The position numbers and the translations under genes were made by a program. Positions 1 to 7,885 of a stretch of 22,671 nt of DNA are shown piece by piece; position 1 is the first letter of the stretch, and each line of letters begins with the position of its first letter. The stretch comes from CAYYJM01 sp964471755 (GTDB lineage Bacteria > Planctomycetota > Planctomycetia > Gemmatales > Gemmataceae), in the NCBI GenBank assembly GCA_964471755.1, contig CAYYJM010000079.1:1-22671 (forward strand). Reading direction: 5' to 3'. The notes beneath the pieces were generated by a model that ran no database searches, was not told where the DNA came from, and saw nothing but the letters and a program-made list of their open reading frames with translations.

Positions 1-807
1 GCGGCCCGCGAGGGACTGTTCGCGGCGATCAACCTGGCGAACGTGCCGAACCACCAGCGCCTCGCCGCCGCCGCCCTGGACAACTGGATCTTCCGCGATC
101 GCCACGGCATCCCCTACCCCGACTCGGTCATGACCCTGGCCTTCAACCGGACGAAGGTGGCCGAGCCGCCCTCGCGGTGGGCCGACCTGATCCGCCCGAC
201 CCTGGCCGGCAAGATCGGTCTGTACAACGCCTTCTACCTGTCGCTCTACACCTTCGCCTGCATGATGGCCGACCAGGCCGGTCGGGCCGGAACCGCGCAG
301 GAGCTGATCCGAAAAGACCTCGACGGCGTGCTGCGGTTCGCCCGTGAGAATCGGGACCGGGTGCGACTGTGGTGGCCGACCTCGACCGACATGATCCTGG
401 CCCTGGCCAACGGCGAATGTGCGGCCGGGAACATGCACAGTCCGGAGTACATCACCGCGCTGCGCGAGAAGCCCGACCTCGGCGCGGTGGTGCCCGACGC
501 CGACCGGGCCTTCGTCCAGGTCTTCTGGGCCATCCCGGCCGGCAGTCCGAACCGGGACCTGGCCGAGCGGGCCATCGACGTCCTCTTCTCTGACGAGGTG
601 CAGCTGGGCTTCGCCCGCCGTGGCTCGGCGACGGCCGTCCTCGCGGTCGCCGAGCGGATGGCCGAGGAGGATCCGTTCTGGAAGCAGCTCTACCCACACA
701 CCGCCGAGCAGTTCCGATCCCTGCGCTACTATCCGTACGAACTCTATGCCGAACACTGGGACCACCTCGCCGATGAATGGGACCGAACTGTCCTGCGGAA
801 GGGATGA
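1..807 (+). CDS. ABC transporter substrate-binding protein, C-terminal part (PotD/AfuA-like)
   Basis: The reading frame is open from the first base, so the true start and any signal peptide lie outside the window. The visible 268 residues look like the C-terminal two thirds of a family 1/8 extracellular solute-binding protein: a segment with IPYPDSVMTLAFNRTKV, then a domain-hinge stretch (WADLIRPTLAGKIGLYNA), then FWAIPAGSPNRDLAERAIDVLFS, which is typical of binding proteins for polyamines, iron or small organic anions. It would bind the substrate outside the cytoplasmic membrane and deliver it to the two permeases encoded downstream. The stop codon is 13 bases before the likely start of the ATPase gene, so the four genes form one operon. 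The substrate cannot be told from the sequence. The family call is firm; PotD against AfuA-like is not. Confidence 0.85.
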   Translation, partial: AAREGLFAAINLANVPNHQRLAAAALDNWIFRDRHGIPYPDSVMTLAFNRTKVAEPPSRWADLIRPTLAGKIGLYNAFYLSLYTFACMMADQAGRAGTAQELIRKDLDGVLRFARENRDRVRLWWPTSTDMILALANGECAAGNMHSPEYITALREKPDLGAVVPDADRAFVQVFWAIPAGSPNRDLAERAIDVLFSDEVQLGFARRGSATAVLAVAERMAEEDPFWKQLYPHTAEQFRSLRYYPYELYAEHWDHLADEWDRTVLRKG

Positions 808-820
808 GGCCGAGCGGCTC

Positions 821-1837
821 GTGGACGCCGTCCAGGTGACCGGGCTGAGCTTCGGCCACGGCCCGGTGCCGCTGCTGCGCGACCTGTCGTTCGGGGTGCC
901 TGCCGGGCGATTCCTGACCCTTCTCGGCCCGTCGGGCTGCGGCAAGACGACGCTGCTGAAGCTGATCGGCGGCTACCTGACTCCGCAGGCCGGGGCCGTC
1001 CGGCTGCGCGGCCGTGACGTGACGGCCCGGCCGCCGGAGGGGCGGAACGTCGGCATGGTCTTCCAGAACTACGCCCTGTTTCCGCACCTGACCGCTCGCC
1101 AGAACGTGGCCTTCGGCCTGGAGGTTCGCGGCGTGCCGAAGGACGAGCGGCATCGGCGCGTCGAGGCGATGCTCGACCTCGTCGGCCTGCTCGGCGGCGA
1201 ACGCGATCGTCGGCCGGCCGCTCTGTCGGGCGGACAGCAGCAGCGCGTCGCCCTGGCCCGCGCCCTGGTCTTCGCTCCGGATCTGCTCCTGCTCGATGAA
1301 CCGCTGGCCAACCTCGACCGCCATCTCCGCGATCAGCTGCGGGCCGAGCTGCGCCGGCTCCAGCGCGAGACCGGCGTCACCGCGATGATGGTGACGCACG
1401 ATCAGGAAGAGGCGCTGGCCGTGTCCGATCTGCTCGGCGTCATGATGGCCGGCCGACTCCTGCAACTGGGGCCGCCTGCCGAGCTGTACCATCGGCCGCG
1501 AACGCCTTTCGTCGCACGCTTTCTCGGGAATGCGAACCTGCTCTCCGGGCGGGCTCTCGGCACCGGCCCGAACGTGCTGACGATGGTACGACCCGAGCAG
1601 TGCGTTCTGGGGCCTGCCGCCGATGCCTGTCCGTGGCGGCGCGACGGACGCATCCTGGCCGTGACCTTCCTGGGGGCCGACGTGCTGGCCGAGGTGGCGT
1701 GTGGCGATGGGATCACGCTCCGCGTGCGGGTTCGGCCAGATGCGGACCTGCGACCGGGTCATCTCGTCCCGGTCGGCATCCCGGCAGAGGCTCTCTGGGG
1801 CATTCCCGATGCCGATCCCGAGGGGGTGACCGCATGA
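821..1837 (+). CDS. ABC transporter ATP-binding protein (PotA/FbpC-like)
   Basis: This 338-residue ATPase energises the importer. From the GTG start the Walker A motif GPSGCGKTT is at residues 36-44, followed by the signature LSGGQQQR, Walker B LLLLDEPLANLD and the switch histidine in VTHDQEEAL. After the nucleotide-binding domain comes a C-terminal extension with the VRPEQ motif, which fits the TOBE domain of polyamine, iron and molybdate importers. The frame is open further upstream, but GTG at 821 is preferred: it falls just after the stop of the binding-protein gene and leaves the usual number of residues before Walker A. The stop overlaps the next start as ATGA. The start is inferred; the function as an importer ATPase is well supported. 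Confidence 0.92.
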   Translation: MDAVQVTGLSFGHGPVPLLRDLSFGVPAGRFLTLLGPSGCGKTTLLKLIGGYLTPQAGAVRLRGRDVTARPPEGRNVGMVFQNYALFPHLTARQNVAFGLEVRGVPKDERHRRVEAMLDLVGLLGGERDRRPAALSGGQQQRVALARALVFAPDLLLLDEPLANLDRHLRDQLRAELRRLQRETGVTAMMVTHDQEEALAVSDLLGVMMAGRLLQLGPPAELYHRPRTPFVARFLGNANLLSGRALGTGPNVLTMVRPEQCVLGPAADACPWRRDGRILAVTFLGADVLAEVACGDGITLRVRVRPDADLRPGHLVPVGIPAEALWGIPDADPEGVTA

Positions 1838-2685
1838 CCCGAAGGTGGACGCCGTATCTGCTGTCGGCCCCGGCCGTCGGTCTGCTGGTGGGCCTGCTGG
1901 CGTGTCCGCTGCTGCTGCTGGCTCGGGTCAGCCTCTACGAGCCGGCCCACGGTCGCGGCTTCTTCACGCCGGGCACCTGGACCCTGGCCAACTTCGCGAC
2001 GGTGACCGACGATCACGGTCTGCGTCTGCTCGCTTTCACGCTTCAGTTCGGCGTCGGGGTGGCGGTGCTGACGGTGCTGATCGCGTTTCCGCTCGCCCTG
2101 TTCGTGCGGTCGCTGTCGGACACCGGACAAAAGGTCGCTCTGGCTGGCGTTCTCCTGTCGAAGTTCGCCAGCGTGCTGGTGATCCTGTTCGGCCTCCAGC
2201 AACTGCTCGGCGATGCGGGGCCGATCAACCGGCTGCTGCTGGCCTTCGGCATGATCGCGGAGCCGATGCGGCTGGTACGCGGGCCGATCGGGGCCGTCGT
2301 TGGCGAGGTGTTCCTGATCCTGCCCTACGCCGTGCTGGTCCTGCTGGTGCAGCTGCGCGGGATCGATCCGACGCTGGAATCGGCCGCCCGGGGGCTGGGC
2401 GCATCGCCGTGGCAGGTGTTCCGGCGGGTCACGCTGCCGCTGTCGGTTCCGGGTCTGGTGCTGGCCGGCCAGCTCGGCCTGGTCTGGGGAGTGGGCGCGT
2501 TTCTCGGCCCACTGCTGCTCGGCGGCCCGGAGGAGACGACCCTCTCGGTCGAGGTTCACCGGCAGGCATTCGAGTATGGCCGCTGGCCACAGGCGGCGGC
2601 CAGTGCGACTCTGCTGGTCCTGTCGGTGGCCCTCGGCCTGGCCGCGTACGCGCTGCTGACCCGACCCGCGCGGAGGACGACATGA
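1834..2685 (+). CDS. ABC transporter permease 1 (PotB-like)
   Basis: A 283-residue inner-membrane protein with about six hydrophobic segments, the first at roughly residues 8-28. The EAA loop that docks onto the ATPase is visible as ESAARGLGASPWQVFRR followed by TLPLSVPGLVLAG. ATG 1834 is chosen because it overlaps the ATPase stop as ATGA, lies after a GGGGGTGA stretch, and gives the normal permease length. The frame is open upstream, but that part reads as Arg/Gly-rich non-membrane sequence and is a shadow of the ATPase gene. Together with the next gene it would form the heterodimeric channel of the importer. Confidence 0.9.
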   Translation: MTRRWTPYLLSAPAVGLLVGLLACPLLLLARVSLYEPAHGRGFFTPGTWTLANFATVTDDHGLRLLAFTLQFGVGVAVLTVLIAFPLALFVRSLSDTGQKVALAGVLLSKFASVLVILFGLQQLLGDAGPINRLLLAFGMIAEPMRLVRGPIGAVVGEVFLILPYAVLVLLVQLRGIDPTLESAARGLGASPWQVFRRVTLPLSVPGLVLAGQLGLVWGVGAFLGPLLLGGPEETTLSVEVHRQAFEYGRWPQAAASATLLVLSVALGLAAYALLTRPARRTT

Positions 2686-3461
2686 TCGTGCGACGCTGGC
2701 TGCTGCGTCTCTCGGGCTGGCTGGCGATCGGGTGTCTGCTCGTCCCGCTGCTGTTCGCCGCCTGGGTGTCGTTCTCGCCGGACTCGTTTCTGACTCCGCC
2801 GGCCAGGGAGTGGTCGCTGCGCTGGTACACGGCCTTCGCGGCCGATCGCCGCTGGATCGCCGCACTGGTTCGGAGCCTGGTCGTGGGCGTTGCGTCCGCG
2901 ATCGTGGCCGTGGTGACGGGAGCCCCTCTGGCCTTCGCGATCGCCCGCTGCCGCTTCCGGGGTCGGGGTCTTCTGGCCGGCCTGGCTCTGCTGCCCGTCT
3001 GCGTTCCGCCGGCCGTTCTGGGGATGGGGCTTCTGCCGCTGCTGTACGCGGTCGGCCTGTGGGGGAACCTGGCCGGCCTGGTGCTGGTCCACGGCCTGGT
3101 CGGCCTGCCAGTCGTCTATCTCATCGCCCGGAGCCACCTGGAACAGACGAGCCCGGACCTGGAGGGGGCGGCGCGCGGCCTGGGGGCGAGTCCGCGTCAG
3201 GTGGCCATGCGGGTGACTCTGCCGCTGCTGTGGCCGGCTCTGCTGGCCGGGGCGGTGGCGGCCTTCGCGGTGTCGCTGAACGAGTCGATGCTGACCCTGT
3301 TCCTGGCCACTCCGACGACGGAGACGCTGCCGGCGGTGGTCTGGCCGCAGTTGCGGTACTCGCCGTCGCCGCTGGTGGCCGTGGCCTCGTCGGTCAGCGT
3401 GGCGGTGGCCGTCGTCGTGGCGGTGGCCGTCGTCGTGGCCGGGCGAGCGGCGCGACGTTAG
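2682..3461 (+). CDS. ABC transporter permease 2 (PotC-like)
   Basis: A 259-residue membrane protein and second channel subunit of the importer. The EAA loop reads EGAARGLGASPRQVAMR then TLPLLWPALLAG, closely matching that of the first permease. The start ATG overlaps the stop of the preceding gene (ATGA), so the two are translationally coupled. The last transmembrane helix ends in a Val/Ala run encoded by a perfect tandem 18-bp repeat (see the repeat at 3402). The usual order binding protein, ATPase, permease, permease matches polyamine (Pot), iron (Fbp) and phosphonate-type systems. The sequence does not decide the substrate. Confidence 0.9.
   Translation: MIVRRWLLRLSGWLAIGCLLVPLLFAAWVSFSPDSFLTPPAREWSLRWYTAFAADRRWIAALVRSLVVGVASAIVAVVTGAPLAFAIARCRFRGRGLLAGLALLPVCVPPAVLGMGLLPLLYAVGLWGNLAGLVLVHGLVGLPVVYLIARSHLEQTSPDLEGAARGLGASPRQVAMRVTLPLLWPALLAGAVAAFAVSLNESMLTLFLATPTTETLPAVVWPQLRYSPSPLVAVASSVSVAVAVVVAVAVVVAGRAARR
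3402..3437 (+). repeat. Two perfect 18-bp tandem copies at the permease 2 C-terminus
   Basis: The unit gcggtggccgtcgtcgtg occurs twice head to tail and encodes AVAVVV twice in the final hydrophobic segment. It keeps the frame, so copy-number change would only lengthen or shorten the helix by six residues. Confidence 0.8.
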
Positions 3462-3571
3462 CCCGCCGGTTCCGCACCCGAGAGGCAAGGCGATGGCTGA
3501 CGGCGGCGGAACCGGTTATCCTGGACCGTGAGGCGGCCGCATCGGGACTCGCCGCCGACCAGGAGCCTGCC

Positions 3572-4906
3572 ATGCGACATCTCGTTCCGCTCGTGCTGGT
3601 GCTGTTCGTTCCGCTGTCCGCGTCGGCTCTGGAGCCGGCCGGCGTCTTTCCGATCGTCAACAAGAAGGTGCCCGCCTCGCGCACCCTGGCCGAGTATTAC
3701 TGCAAGGCCCGCGCCGTGCCCGTCGCGAACATCGTCGAGCTGGATCTGCCCACCGGCGAGGACATCTCCCGAGCGGACTACGACCGGCTGCTCGTCGAGC
3801 CGTTGCGCGAGCAGCTCAAGGAGCGCAAGGACCGGGTCCAGCTGCTGCTCTGCTTTTACGGCGTGCCGCTGCGTGTGGGCCGGGTCGCGCCGGATGCCGA
3901 GCAGAAGAAGCAGCTGGACGCCGTGCAGAAGGAACTCGACCCGCTGCTCAAGGAGCGTGCCGACCTCGACCAGAAGATCAAGCAGGCCGACGATGCGAAG
4001 AAGAAGGACGAGGCCGACGCCCTTCGCAAGGAGCGCGATGCGCTCCAGGGGAAGCTCCGGCCGCTGGAGTCGCAGCGGAATCGGCTGAACGGTCACGAGA
4101 CGCAGGCGGCCGTCGATAGCGAGTTGGCCCTGCTCTGGAAGTCGGACTACGAACTGTATCGCTGGCAGCCGAACTCGCGCTACCATCACCTGTCCGCGGC
4201 CCTGGCGAAGCGGCTACCGACGAACGTGATGACCTGTCGGCTCGACGGGCCGACGCCCGAACTGGTGCAGCGACTGATCGACGACGCCCTCGCCGTGGAG
4301 AAGGCGGGCCTGACCGGCAAGGCGTACGTCGATGCCCGCGGCATCAAGTGGGATCGCAACAGTGACCGCACCGGCACCGGTTACGGCGGCTACGACGAGG
4401 CGCTGCGCGAGATGGCCTCTCTGCTGGAGAAGCAGGCGAAGCTGCCCGTCGTGCTGGACGACAGGCCGGCCCTGTTCGCGGTCGGCTCGTGTCCCGAGGC
4501 GGCGCTCTACTGCGGCTGGTACTCGCTGGCCAACTTCGTCGATTGCTGCCGGTTCCAGCGCGGCGCGGTGGCGTATCACATCGCTTCGAGCGAGGCCGTG
4601 TCGCTGCGTCGGCCGGAGGCGAAGTACTGGTGCAAGAACCTGCTGGAGAAGGGCGCGTGTGTGACGCTCGGTCCCGTGGCGGAGCCGTACACGGTCGGCT
4701 TTCCCAAACCGGCCGAGTTCTTCGGCCTGCTGGTCAGCGGCGAGTACACCGTCGCGGAGTGCTACTGGAAGACGGCCTTCTTCACCAGCTGGATGACGAC
4801 GCTCGTCGGCGATCCGCTCTACAACCCGTATCGCAAGACGCCGAAGCTGAAGGCGAGCGACGTGAAGGTGAGCCCGGCGGGGGCGTCGTTTCTCTTCCGT
4901 CCCTGA
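3572..4906 (+). CDS. TIGR03790 family secreted protein
   Basis: A 444-residue protein beginning MRHLVPLVLVLFVPLSASA, a clear Sec signal peptide with likely cleavage after residue 19. The mature part begins with FPIVNKKVPASRTLAEYYC and continues with the VPVANIVELDLP and LLLCFYGVPLRV blocks that I associate with the TIGR03790 family, known from planctomycetes, verrucomicrobia and deltaproteobacteria and of unknown function. Residues about 107-172 form a charged Lys/Glu/Asp-rich stretch (KERADLDQKIKQADDAKKKD) that should be a coiled coil and looks like an insertion in the family fold. C-terminal blocks include GSCPEAALYCGWYSLA and FFTSWMTTLVGDPLYNPY. ATG 3572 is chosen because it starts the signal peptide; the frame is open upstream only as a shadow of the permease gene. 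It stands alone between the importer operon and the peptide genes. Confidence 0.8.
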   Translation: MRHLVPLVLVLFVPLSASALEPAGVFPIVNKKVPASRTLAEYYCKARAVPVANIVELDLPTGEDISRADYDRLLVEPLREQLKERKDRVQLLLCFYGVPLRVGRVAPDAEQKKQLDAVQKELDPLLKERADLDQKIKQADDAKKKDEADALRKERDALQGKLRPLESQRNRLNGHETQAAVDSELALLWKSDYELYRWQPNSRYHHLSAALAKRLPTNVMTCRLDGPTPELVQRLIDDALAVEKAGLTGKAYVDARGIKWDRNSDRTGTGYGGYDEALREMASLLEKQAKLPVVLDDRPALFAVGSCPEAALYCGWYSLANFVDCCRFQRGAVAYHIASSEAVSLRRPEAKYWCKNLLEKGACVTLGPVAEPYTVGFPKPAEFFGLLVSGEYTVAECYWKTAFFTSWMTTLVGDPLYNPYRKTPKLKASDVKVSPAGASFLFRP

Positions 4907-4957
4907 GGGAGGTGAGGAAGAAACCGTTCACAATCTAGGAAAATTGGAGGAATGATG

Positions 4958-4985
4958 TTGACTGCGTCGGAAAGATAGTTATCGT
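4958..4985 (+). promoter_or_regulatory. Promoter of precursor peptide 1
   Basis: TTGACT at 4958-4963, a 16-base spacer, then TATCGT at 4980-4985. The element matches the one before peptide 2 at TTGACTG, TCGGA and AGTTA in the same register. The distance from the -10 end to the ATG is 76 bases here and 74 there, so a common 5' leader of about 70 bases is expected. Confidence 0.6.
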
Positions 4986-5061
4986 GTGGTAGCTCGCGCC
5001 TCGTGATCCGGTTCCTCTGGCCCCGGCGAAGCGGAGCCCGCACCATTGGGAGACCTGACCC

Positions 5062-5214
5062 ATGTCGAACTCGACGAAGTTGTCGGCCGAAGCCCTGAAG
5101 CTGGCCCAGGAGTACGGCATCGACGCTGCCAAGCTCGAACTCACCGAGAACGACCTCGAACTCGTCCGTGGCGGCAGTAGCGCCTCCGGCGGCTTCAACC
5201 TCAGCAAGGGTTAA
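5062..5214 (+). CDS. Double-glycine precursor peptide 1 (RiPP or bacteriocin type)
   Basis: A 50-residue peptide. Its first 38 residues form an amphipathic leader containing LSAEALKLAQEYGID and LELTENDLELVRGG, followed by a 12-residue core, SSASGGFNLSKG. The leader repeats almost residue for residue in the 72-residue peptide at 5455, which is strong evidence that both are real genes. A Gly-Gly after a helical leader is the usual cleavage site of C39 peptidase/exporters for bacteriocins and many RiPPs. The start is supported by GGGAG nine bases before the ATG. The core has no Cys and no Thr; its one Lys is the penultimate residue. The product and its modification are not known. A non-RiPP role, such as a signalling peptide, is possible. 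Confidence 0.8.
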   Translation: MSNSTKLSAEALKLAQEYGIDAAKLELTENDLELVRGGSSASGGFNLSKG

Positions 5215-5238
5215 TCAGCCTGGTTGACCTTCGTGAGA

Positions 5239-5302
5239 AGCCGGGTATTCGGATTGGGGCCCGGCTTCCCGATCGGCGGATGTCTCCGCTCGCGCGGGAG
5301 AC
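5239..5302 (+). terminator. Two stem-loops after precursor peptide 1
   Basis: The first pairs AGCCGGG (5239-5245) with CCCGGCT (5260-5266); the second pairs GTCTCC (5282-5287) with GGAGAC (5297-5302). Neither is followed by a T-run, so they may stabilise or attenuate the peptide 1 transcript rather than terminate it fully. Confidence 0.35.
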
Positions 5303-5352
5303 GGGGGCGGCGCTGACAATATCGATAATGTGGGTAAAATAGATGGAGCAAA

Positions 5353-5380
5353 TTGACTGGATCGGATCGTGAGTTACTCT
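5353..5380 (+). promoter_or_regulatory. Promoter of precursor peptide 2
   Basis: TTGACT at 5353-5358, a 16-base spacer, then TACTCT at 5375-5380. It matches the peptide 1 promoter in the -35 element, in TCGGA within the spacer, and in AGTTA at the -10. Upstream AAAAT and GGAG motifs are also shared. The two peptide units therefore look like a duplication that includes the promoter. Confidence 0.6.
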
Positions 5381-5454
5381 TTCTCCAGTTGTTTGTAATC
5401 CCGGCTCGGGAGGACGCCCGATGAGCCGAATCACCCAACGGGAGAATGAAGACC

Positions 5455-5673
5455 ATGTCCACCGGTACGCACAATCTGTCGGCCGAAATGCTGAAGCTGG
5501 CCCGGGAACACGGCATCGACCTGGCCGGTCTGGAACTGACCAACACGGACCTCGAACTCGTTCGCGGCGGCGCGCAGGCCATTGGGATGGCGGCGGTCGG
5601 TGGTCTCGGTGCTGCGGCGACTCCCTTTGCCGCTATCGGTGCCGGTCTGGGCGGTCTTCAGCTCAACAAGTAA
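5455..5673 (+). CDS. Double-glycine precursor peptide 2 with Gly/Ala-rich core
   Basis: A 72-residue peptide. Its 39-residue leader contains LSAEMLKLAREHGID and LELTNTDLELVRGG, nearly identical to peptide 1, and is followed by a 33-residue core. The core has 8 Gly and 10 Ala, is hydrophobic (stretches MAAVGGLGAAATPFAA and IGAGLGGLQLNK), has no Cys, and carries a single Lys as its last residue. This composition recalls class II bacteriocins and other membrane-active peptides. ATG 5455 is preferred over the in-frame ATG 5446: GGGAG (5440-5444) is ten bases before the former and one base before the latter, and the peptide 1 leader aligns with an MS- start. The GNAT gene follows after a stem-loop, so the peptide and its probable modifying enzyme share a transcription unit. 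Confidence 0.85.
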   Translation: MSTGTHNLSAEMLKLAREHGIDLAGLELTNTDLELVRGGAQAIGMAAVGGLGAAATPFAAIGAGLGGLQLNK

Positions 5674-5691
5674 CGCCTCGACATTCTTCCT

Positions 5692-5730
5692 CGCCTGGGC
5701 TCTGTCCGGCGGCTGACTGGTGCCCAGGCG
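5692..5730 (+). terminator. Stem-loop between precursor peptide 2 and the GNAT gene
   Basis: A perfect 9-bp stem, CGCCTGGGC (5692-5700) with GCCCAGGCG (5722-5730), and a 21-base loop. It starts 18 bases after the peptide stop and ends 12 bases before the GNAT start, and no T-run follows. It could be a partial terminator or a processing barrier that keeps peptide mRNA above enzyme mRNA. Confidence 0.45.
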
Positions 5731-5742
5731 GCCCGGTGTTCC

Positions 5743-6705
5743 ATGCTCCCCGCCTTCCGTATCGAAACGATCCAACCTGGCCCCGAGGCGTCGGCCTACC
5801 TGGCGATGACCTTTCCGATCTACTGGTCCCGCCTGCTGGGTCGAGCCGCAGGGTTGCCGCTGCGCTGTCTGGCCGCCCGCGCGGACGAACCGCTCGGGTT
5901 CGCCCTGGCTGAGGTCCAGCCCGACGCGACCTCGGTTCGGCTCCTTTCTCTTTTCGTCACCCCGACTTGCCGCAAGCAGGGCCTGGGCACGACCCTGGTT
6001 CGCCAGCTGGAGGACACGCTCCGACAGCAAGGGGTCCGCGAGGTGTTCGGTGCCTATCAGCTAGGTCTGCCCAGCGTGCCGGCCATCGAAACCATTCTCG
6101 GTCGATGTGGATGGTCGTCGCCGACTCCCTACCTGCTGCTGGTCCGTGTCGGCCCGGATGCCATCCCGACCTTTCGGACGCTGCCCTCGTTCCGCCGTCG
6201 CCGACTGCCTGCCGGCTACACCTTCGGCTTCTGGACCGAAACGACGCCGGCCGAACACGCCGAGATCGTCGCCTGGATGGAACGCGGCGTGGTGCCGCGT
6301 TACCTCAACCCGTTCGCCGACGCGGAACTGATCGAACCGCAGTCGAGCCTGACGCTGCGGCACGAGGGCCGACTCGTCGGCCTGCTCGTCACGCATCGCG
6401 TCGCACCGCACGTCGTGCGTTACAGCTGTCTCTTCGTCCATCCCGATGTGGCGATCAAGGGTCTGGGCCTGTACCTGTCGCTGGAGGGACTGCACCGCCT
6501 GACCGACGCGAACGAGGCGGGGGTGGAGGTTCTCTGTGCCACCTACGCCGGTACGTCGCTGGCGGATTTCTGGCAGCGCCGCTGGCTTGCGTCCCTGCCG
6601 CAGGCCCACGTCTCGCTCAGTTCCATGGCAGGCAAGCACCTGACCGAATCCTCGTCGGGACAACCCTGGCAGCCACGCCGGATGGGCGGATTGTTCGACG
6701 AGTGA
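5743..6705 (+). CDS. Two-domain GNAT-family acyltransferase
   Basis: A 320-residue protein made of two GNAT-like halves. The N-terminal half has the acyl-CoA binding motif LFVTPTCRKQGLGTTL at residues 70-85 (R77, Q79, G80, G82). The C-terminal half repeats a degenerate version, CLFVHPDVAIKGLGLYL at 229-245, where K239-G-L-G replaces the R/Q-G-x-G signature. GNAT enzymes move an acyl group from CoA or a carrier protein to an amine. It follows precursor peptide 2 and precedes a secreted patatin-like gene by 52 bases, so the context points to N-acylation of the peptide, in the manner of the GNAT maturases of selidamide RiPPs. That role is inference. It could instead be a self-immunity or unrelated acetyltransferase. 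The family call is firm for the first domain and moderate for the second. Confidence 0.8.
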   Translation: MLPAFRIETIQPGPEASAYLAMTFPIYWSRLLGRAAGLPLRCLAARADEPLGFALAEVQPDATSVRLLSLFVTPTCRKQGLGTTLVRQLEDTLRQQGVREVFGAYQLGLPSVPAIETILGRCGWSSPTPYLLLVRVGPDAIPTFRTLPSFRRRRLPAGYTFGFWTETTPAEHAEIVAWMERGVVPRYLNPFADAELIEPQSSLTLRHEGRLVGLLVTHRVAPHVVRYSCLFVHPDVAIKGLGLYLSLEGLHRLTDANEAGVEVLCATYAGTSLADFWQRRWLASLPQAHVSLSSMAGKHLTESSSGQPWQPRRMGGLFDE

Positions 6706-6757
6706 GCCTTCTCTCAAGCCGGGCCGGCGAAGAACCGATCCAGAGGGTATGAGCCAC

Positions 6758-7885
6758 ATGCCCCGATCGATTCTGTTTCTGCTCGTGTTCGCCACCGCTG
6801 CCGTGCTGACGGCCCTGGCGGAGGAACCGCCCCGACCGTGTGCCGAACCGCCCTTTGAACGAGCGATCCTCTTCTCCGGTCTTGGGCCGGACTGCGTCGT
6901 CTACCTGGGGGTGTACGATGCCGTGGTCGATGCGGGTCGGCCGCCGGAGGTGATCTTCGGCACCAGTGGCGGAGCGCTGGCCGCCGCGATCATCGCCGCG
7001 AAGCCGGATCGCACGGAGCGGTCGGCGCTGCTGGCCTCCGAGGAATTCCATCGCTTCCTGCTCAATTCGCGGATCGTTCGGCCGCGGGTGGTGCCGTTGC
7101 TGGTCCGCTCGCTCGGCTGGTCGGCTCGGGCTCGCGGTATGGCTTCTGGACCACCGGACCTGTTGACGCCGCCGTTCATCGACATGCCCCAGGATCTCGG
7201 CCTGCCGGCCCTGGATCGGCCCTTCCCGACCGGAGCCGAACGTCCGCGCGTCGTGCTGATCGCCAGCCGGATCAACCCGGCCTTCCACCGGCCGCGCGGC
7301 GGCGATCGGAAGTATCTGTCCGAGGCGTGGTTTACCGATCGCGACACGGCCCGATACCTGGCCGGTCGGCGCTCGCCGATCGGCACGAACTATCCGGAGA
7401 GTTACGTCGCTGCGTGTGGCTTCCTGCCGTGCCAAACCTCGCTGGCCGTGGCGGCCCGGGCGTCGATGGCCGAGCCGTACATGGCCGCGCCGACCCGCGT
7501 GCATGGCGACGACTACGTCGGTGGCGGTATCGATCTCTGGCCGACCGAGGTGGCCCGACTGCTGGCCCGTCAGGTGATCGTTCCCCGAACGGCTCGGTTC
7601 ACCGGCCTCCATGATGCGGGCGCGCACAGCTCGTTCGGTTTCAGTCAGCGCGAGCGGCAGTTGGTGGTCGAGGCCCAGCCGGCCGAGGCGACGGTGGACC
7701 TGACCGATTCGCCAGGGGGGCGCGATCGCTCCTTCTGGCCGGTCGGTGTCGGCCTTCGGATCGAGGCCGGCGTGCCGGCGGATCGGGCGGAGTTCCAGCG
7801 TCGGGTGGCGGCGCAGTATCGCTACGGCTACGAGCGTGGCGCGGCGGCGTTCTGCGGCTGCGGCCTCAAGCCCGGCTCGCGGTGA
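6758..7885 (+). CDS. Secreted patatin-like protein, copy 1
   Basis: A 375-residue protein with a signal peptide (MPRSILFLLVFATAAVLTALA, probable cleavage before EEPP). The nucleophile elbow GTSGG has its Ser at residue 70, and the preceding AILFSGL corresponds to the oxyanion region, although the usual glycine-rich loop is altered. In patatins a DGG/DGA motif supplies the catalytic Asp. Here the corresponding block reads YVGGGIDLWP (residues 253-262), so the Asp is replaced by Gly. Start: ATG 6758 has GAGGG ten bases before it and aligns with the paralogue; in-frame ATG 6749 is too close to that site. The gene follows the GNAT gene, probably in the same operon, and its last 20 bases overlap the convergent ACP gene. 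Patatins hydrolyse acyl ester bonds of lipids; activity of this copy is uncertain because of the missing Asp. Confidence 0.75.
   Translation: MPRSILFLLVFATAAVLTALAEEPPRPCAEPPFERAILFSGLGPDCVVYLGVYDAVVDAGRPPEVIFGTSGGALAAAIIAAKPDRTERSALLASEEFHRFLLNSRIVRPRVVPLLVRSLGWSARARGMASGPPDLLTPPFIDMPQDLGLPALDRPFPTGAERPRVVLIASRINPAFHRPRGGDRKYLSEAWFTDRDTARYLAGRRSPIGTNYPESYVAACGFLPCQTSLAVAARASMAEPYMAAPTRVHGDDYVGGGIDLWPTEVARLLARQVIVPRTARFTGLHDAGAHSSFGFSQRERQLVVEAQPAEATVDLTDSPGGRDRSFWPVGVGLRIEAGVPADRAEFQRRVAAQYRYGYERGAAAFCGCGLKPGSR

Noticed and set aside
452..2865. Long minus-strand frames opposite the ABC transporter genes
   Set aside because: They are Arg/Gln/His-rich, lack any domain motif and lie opposite well-supported genes; they are high-GC shadow frames.
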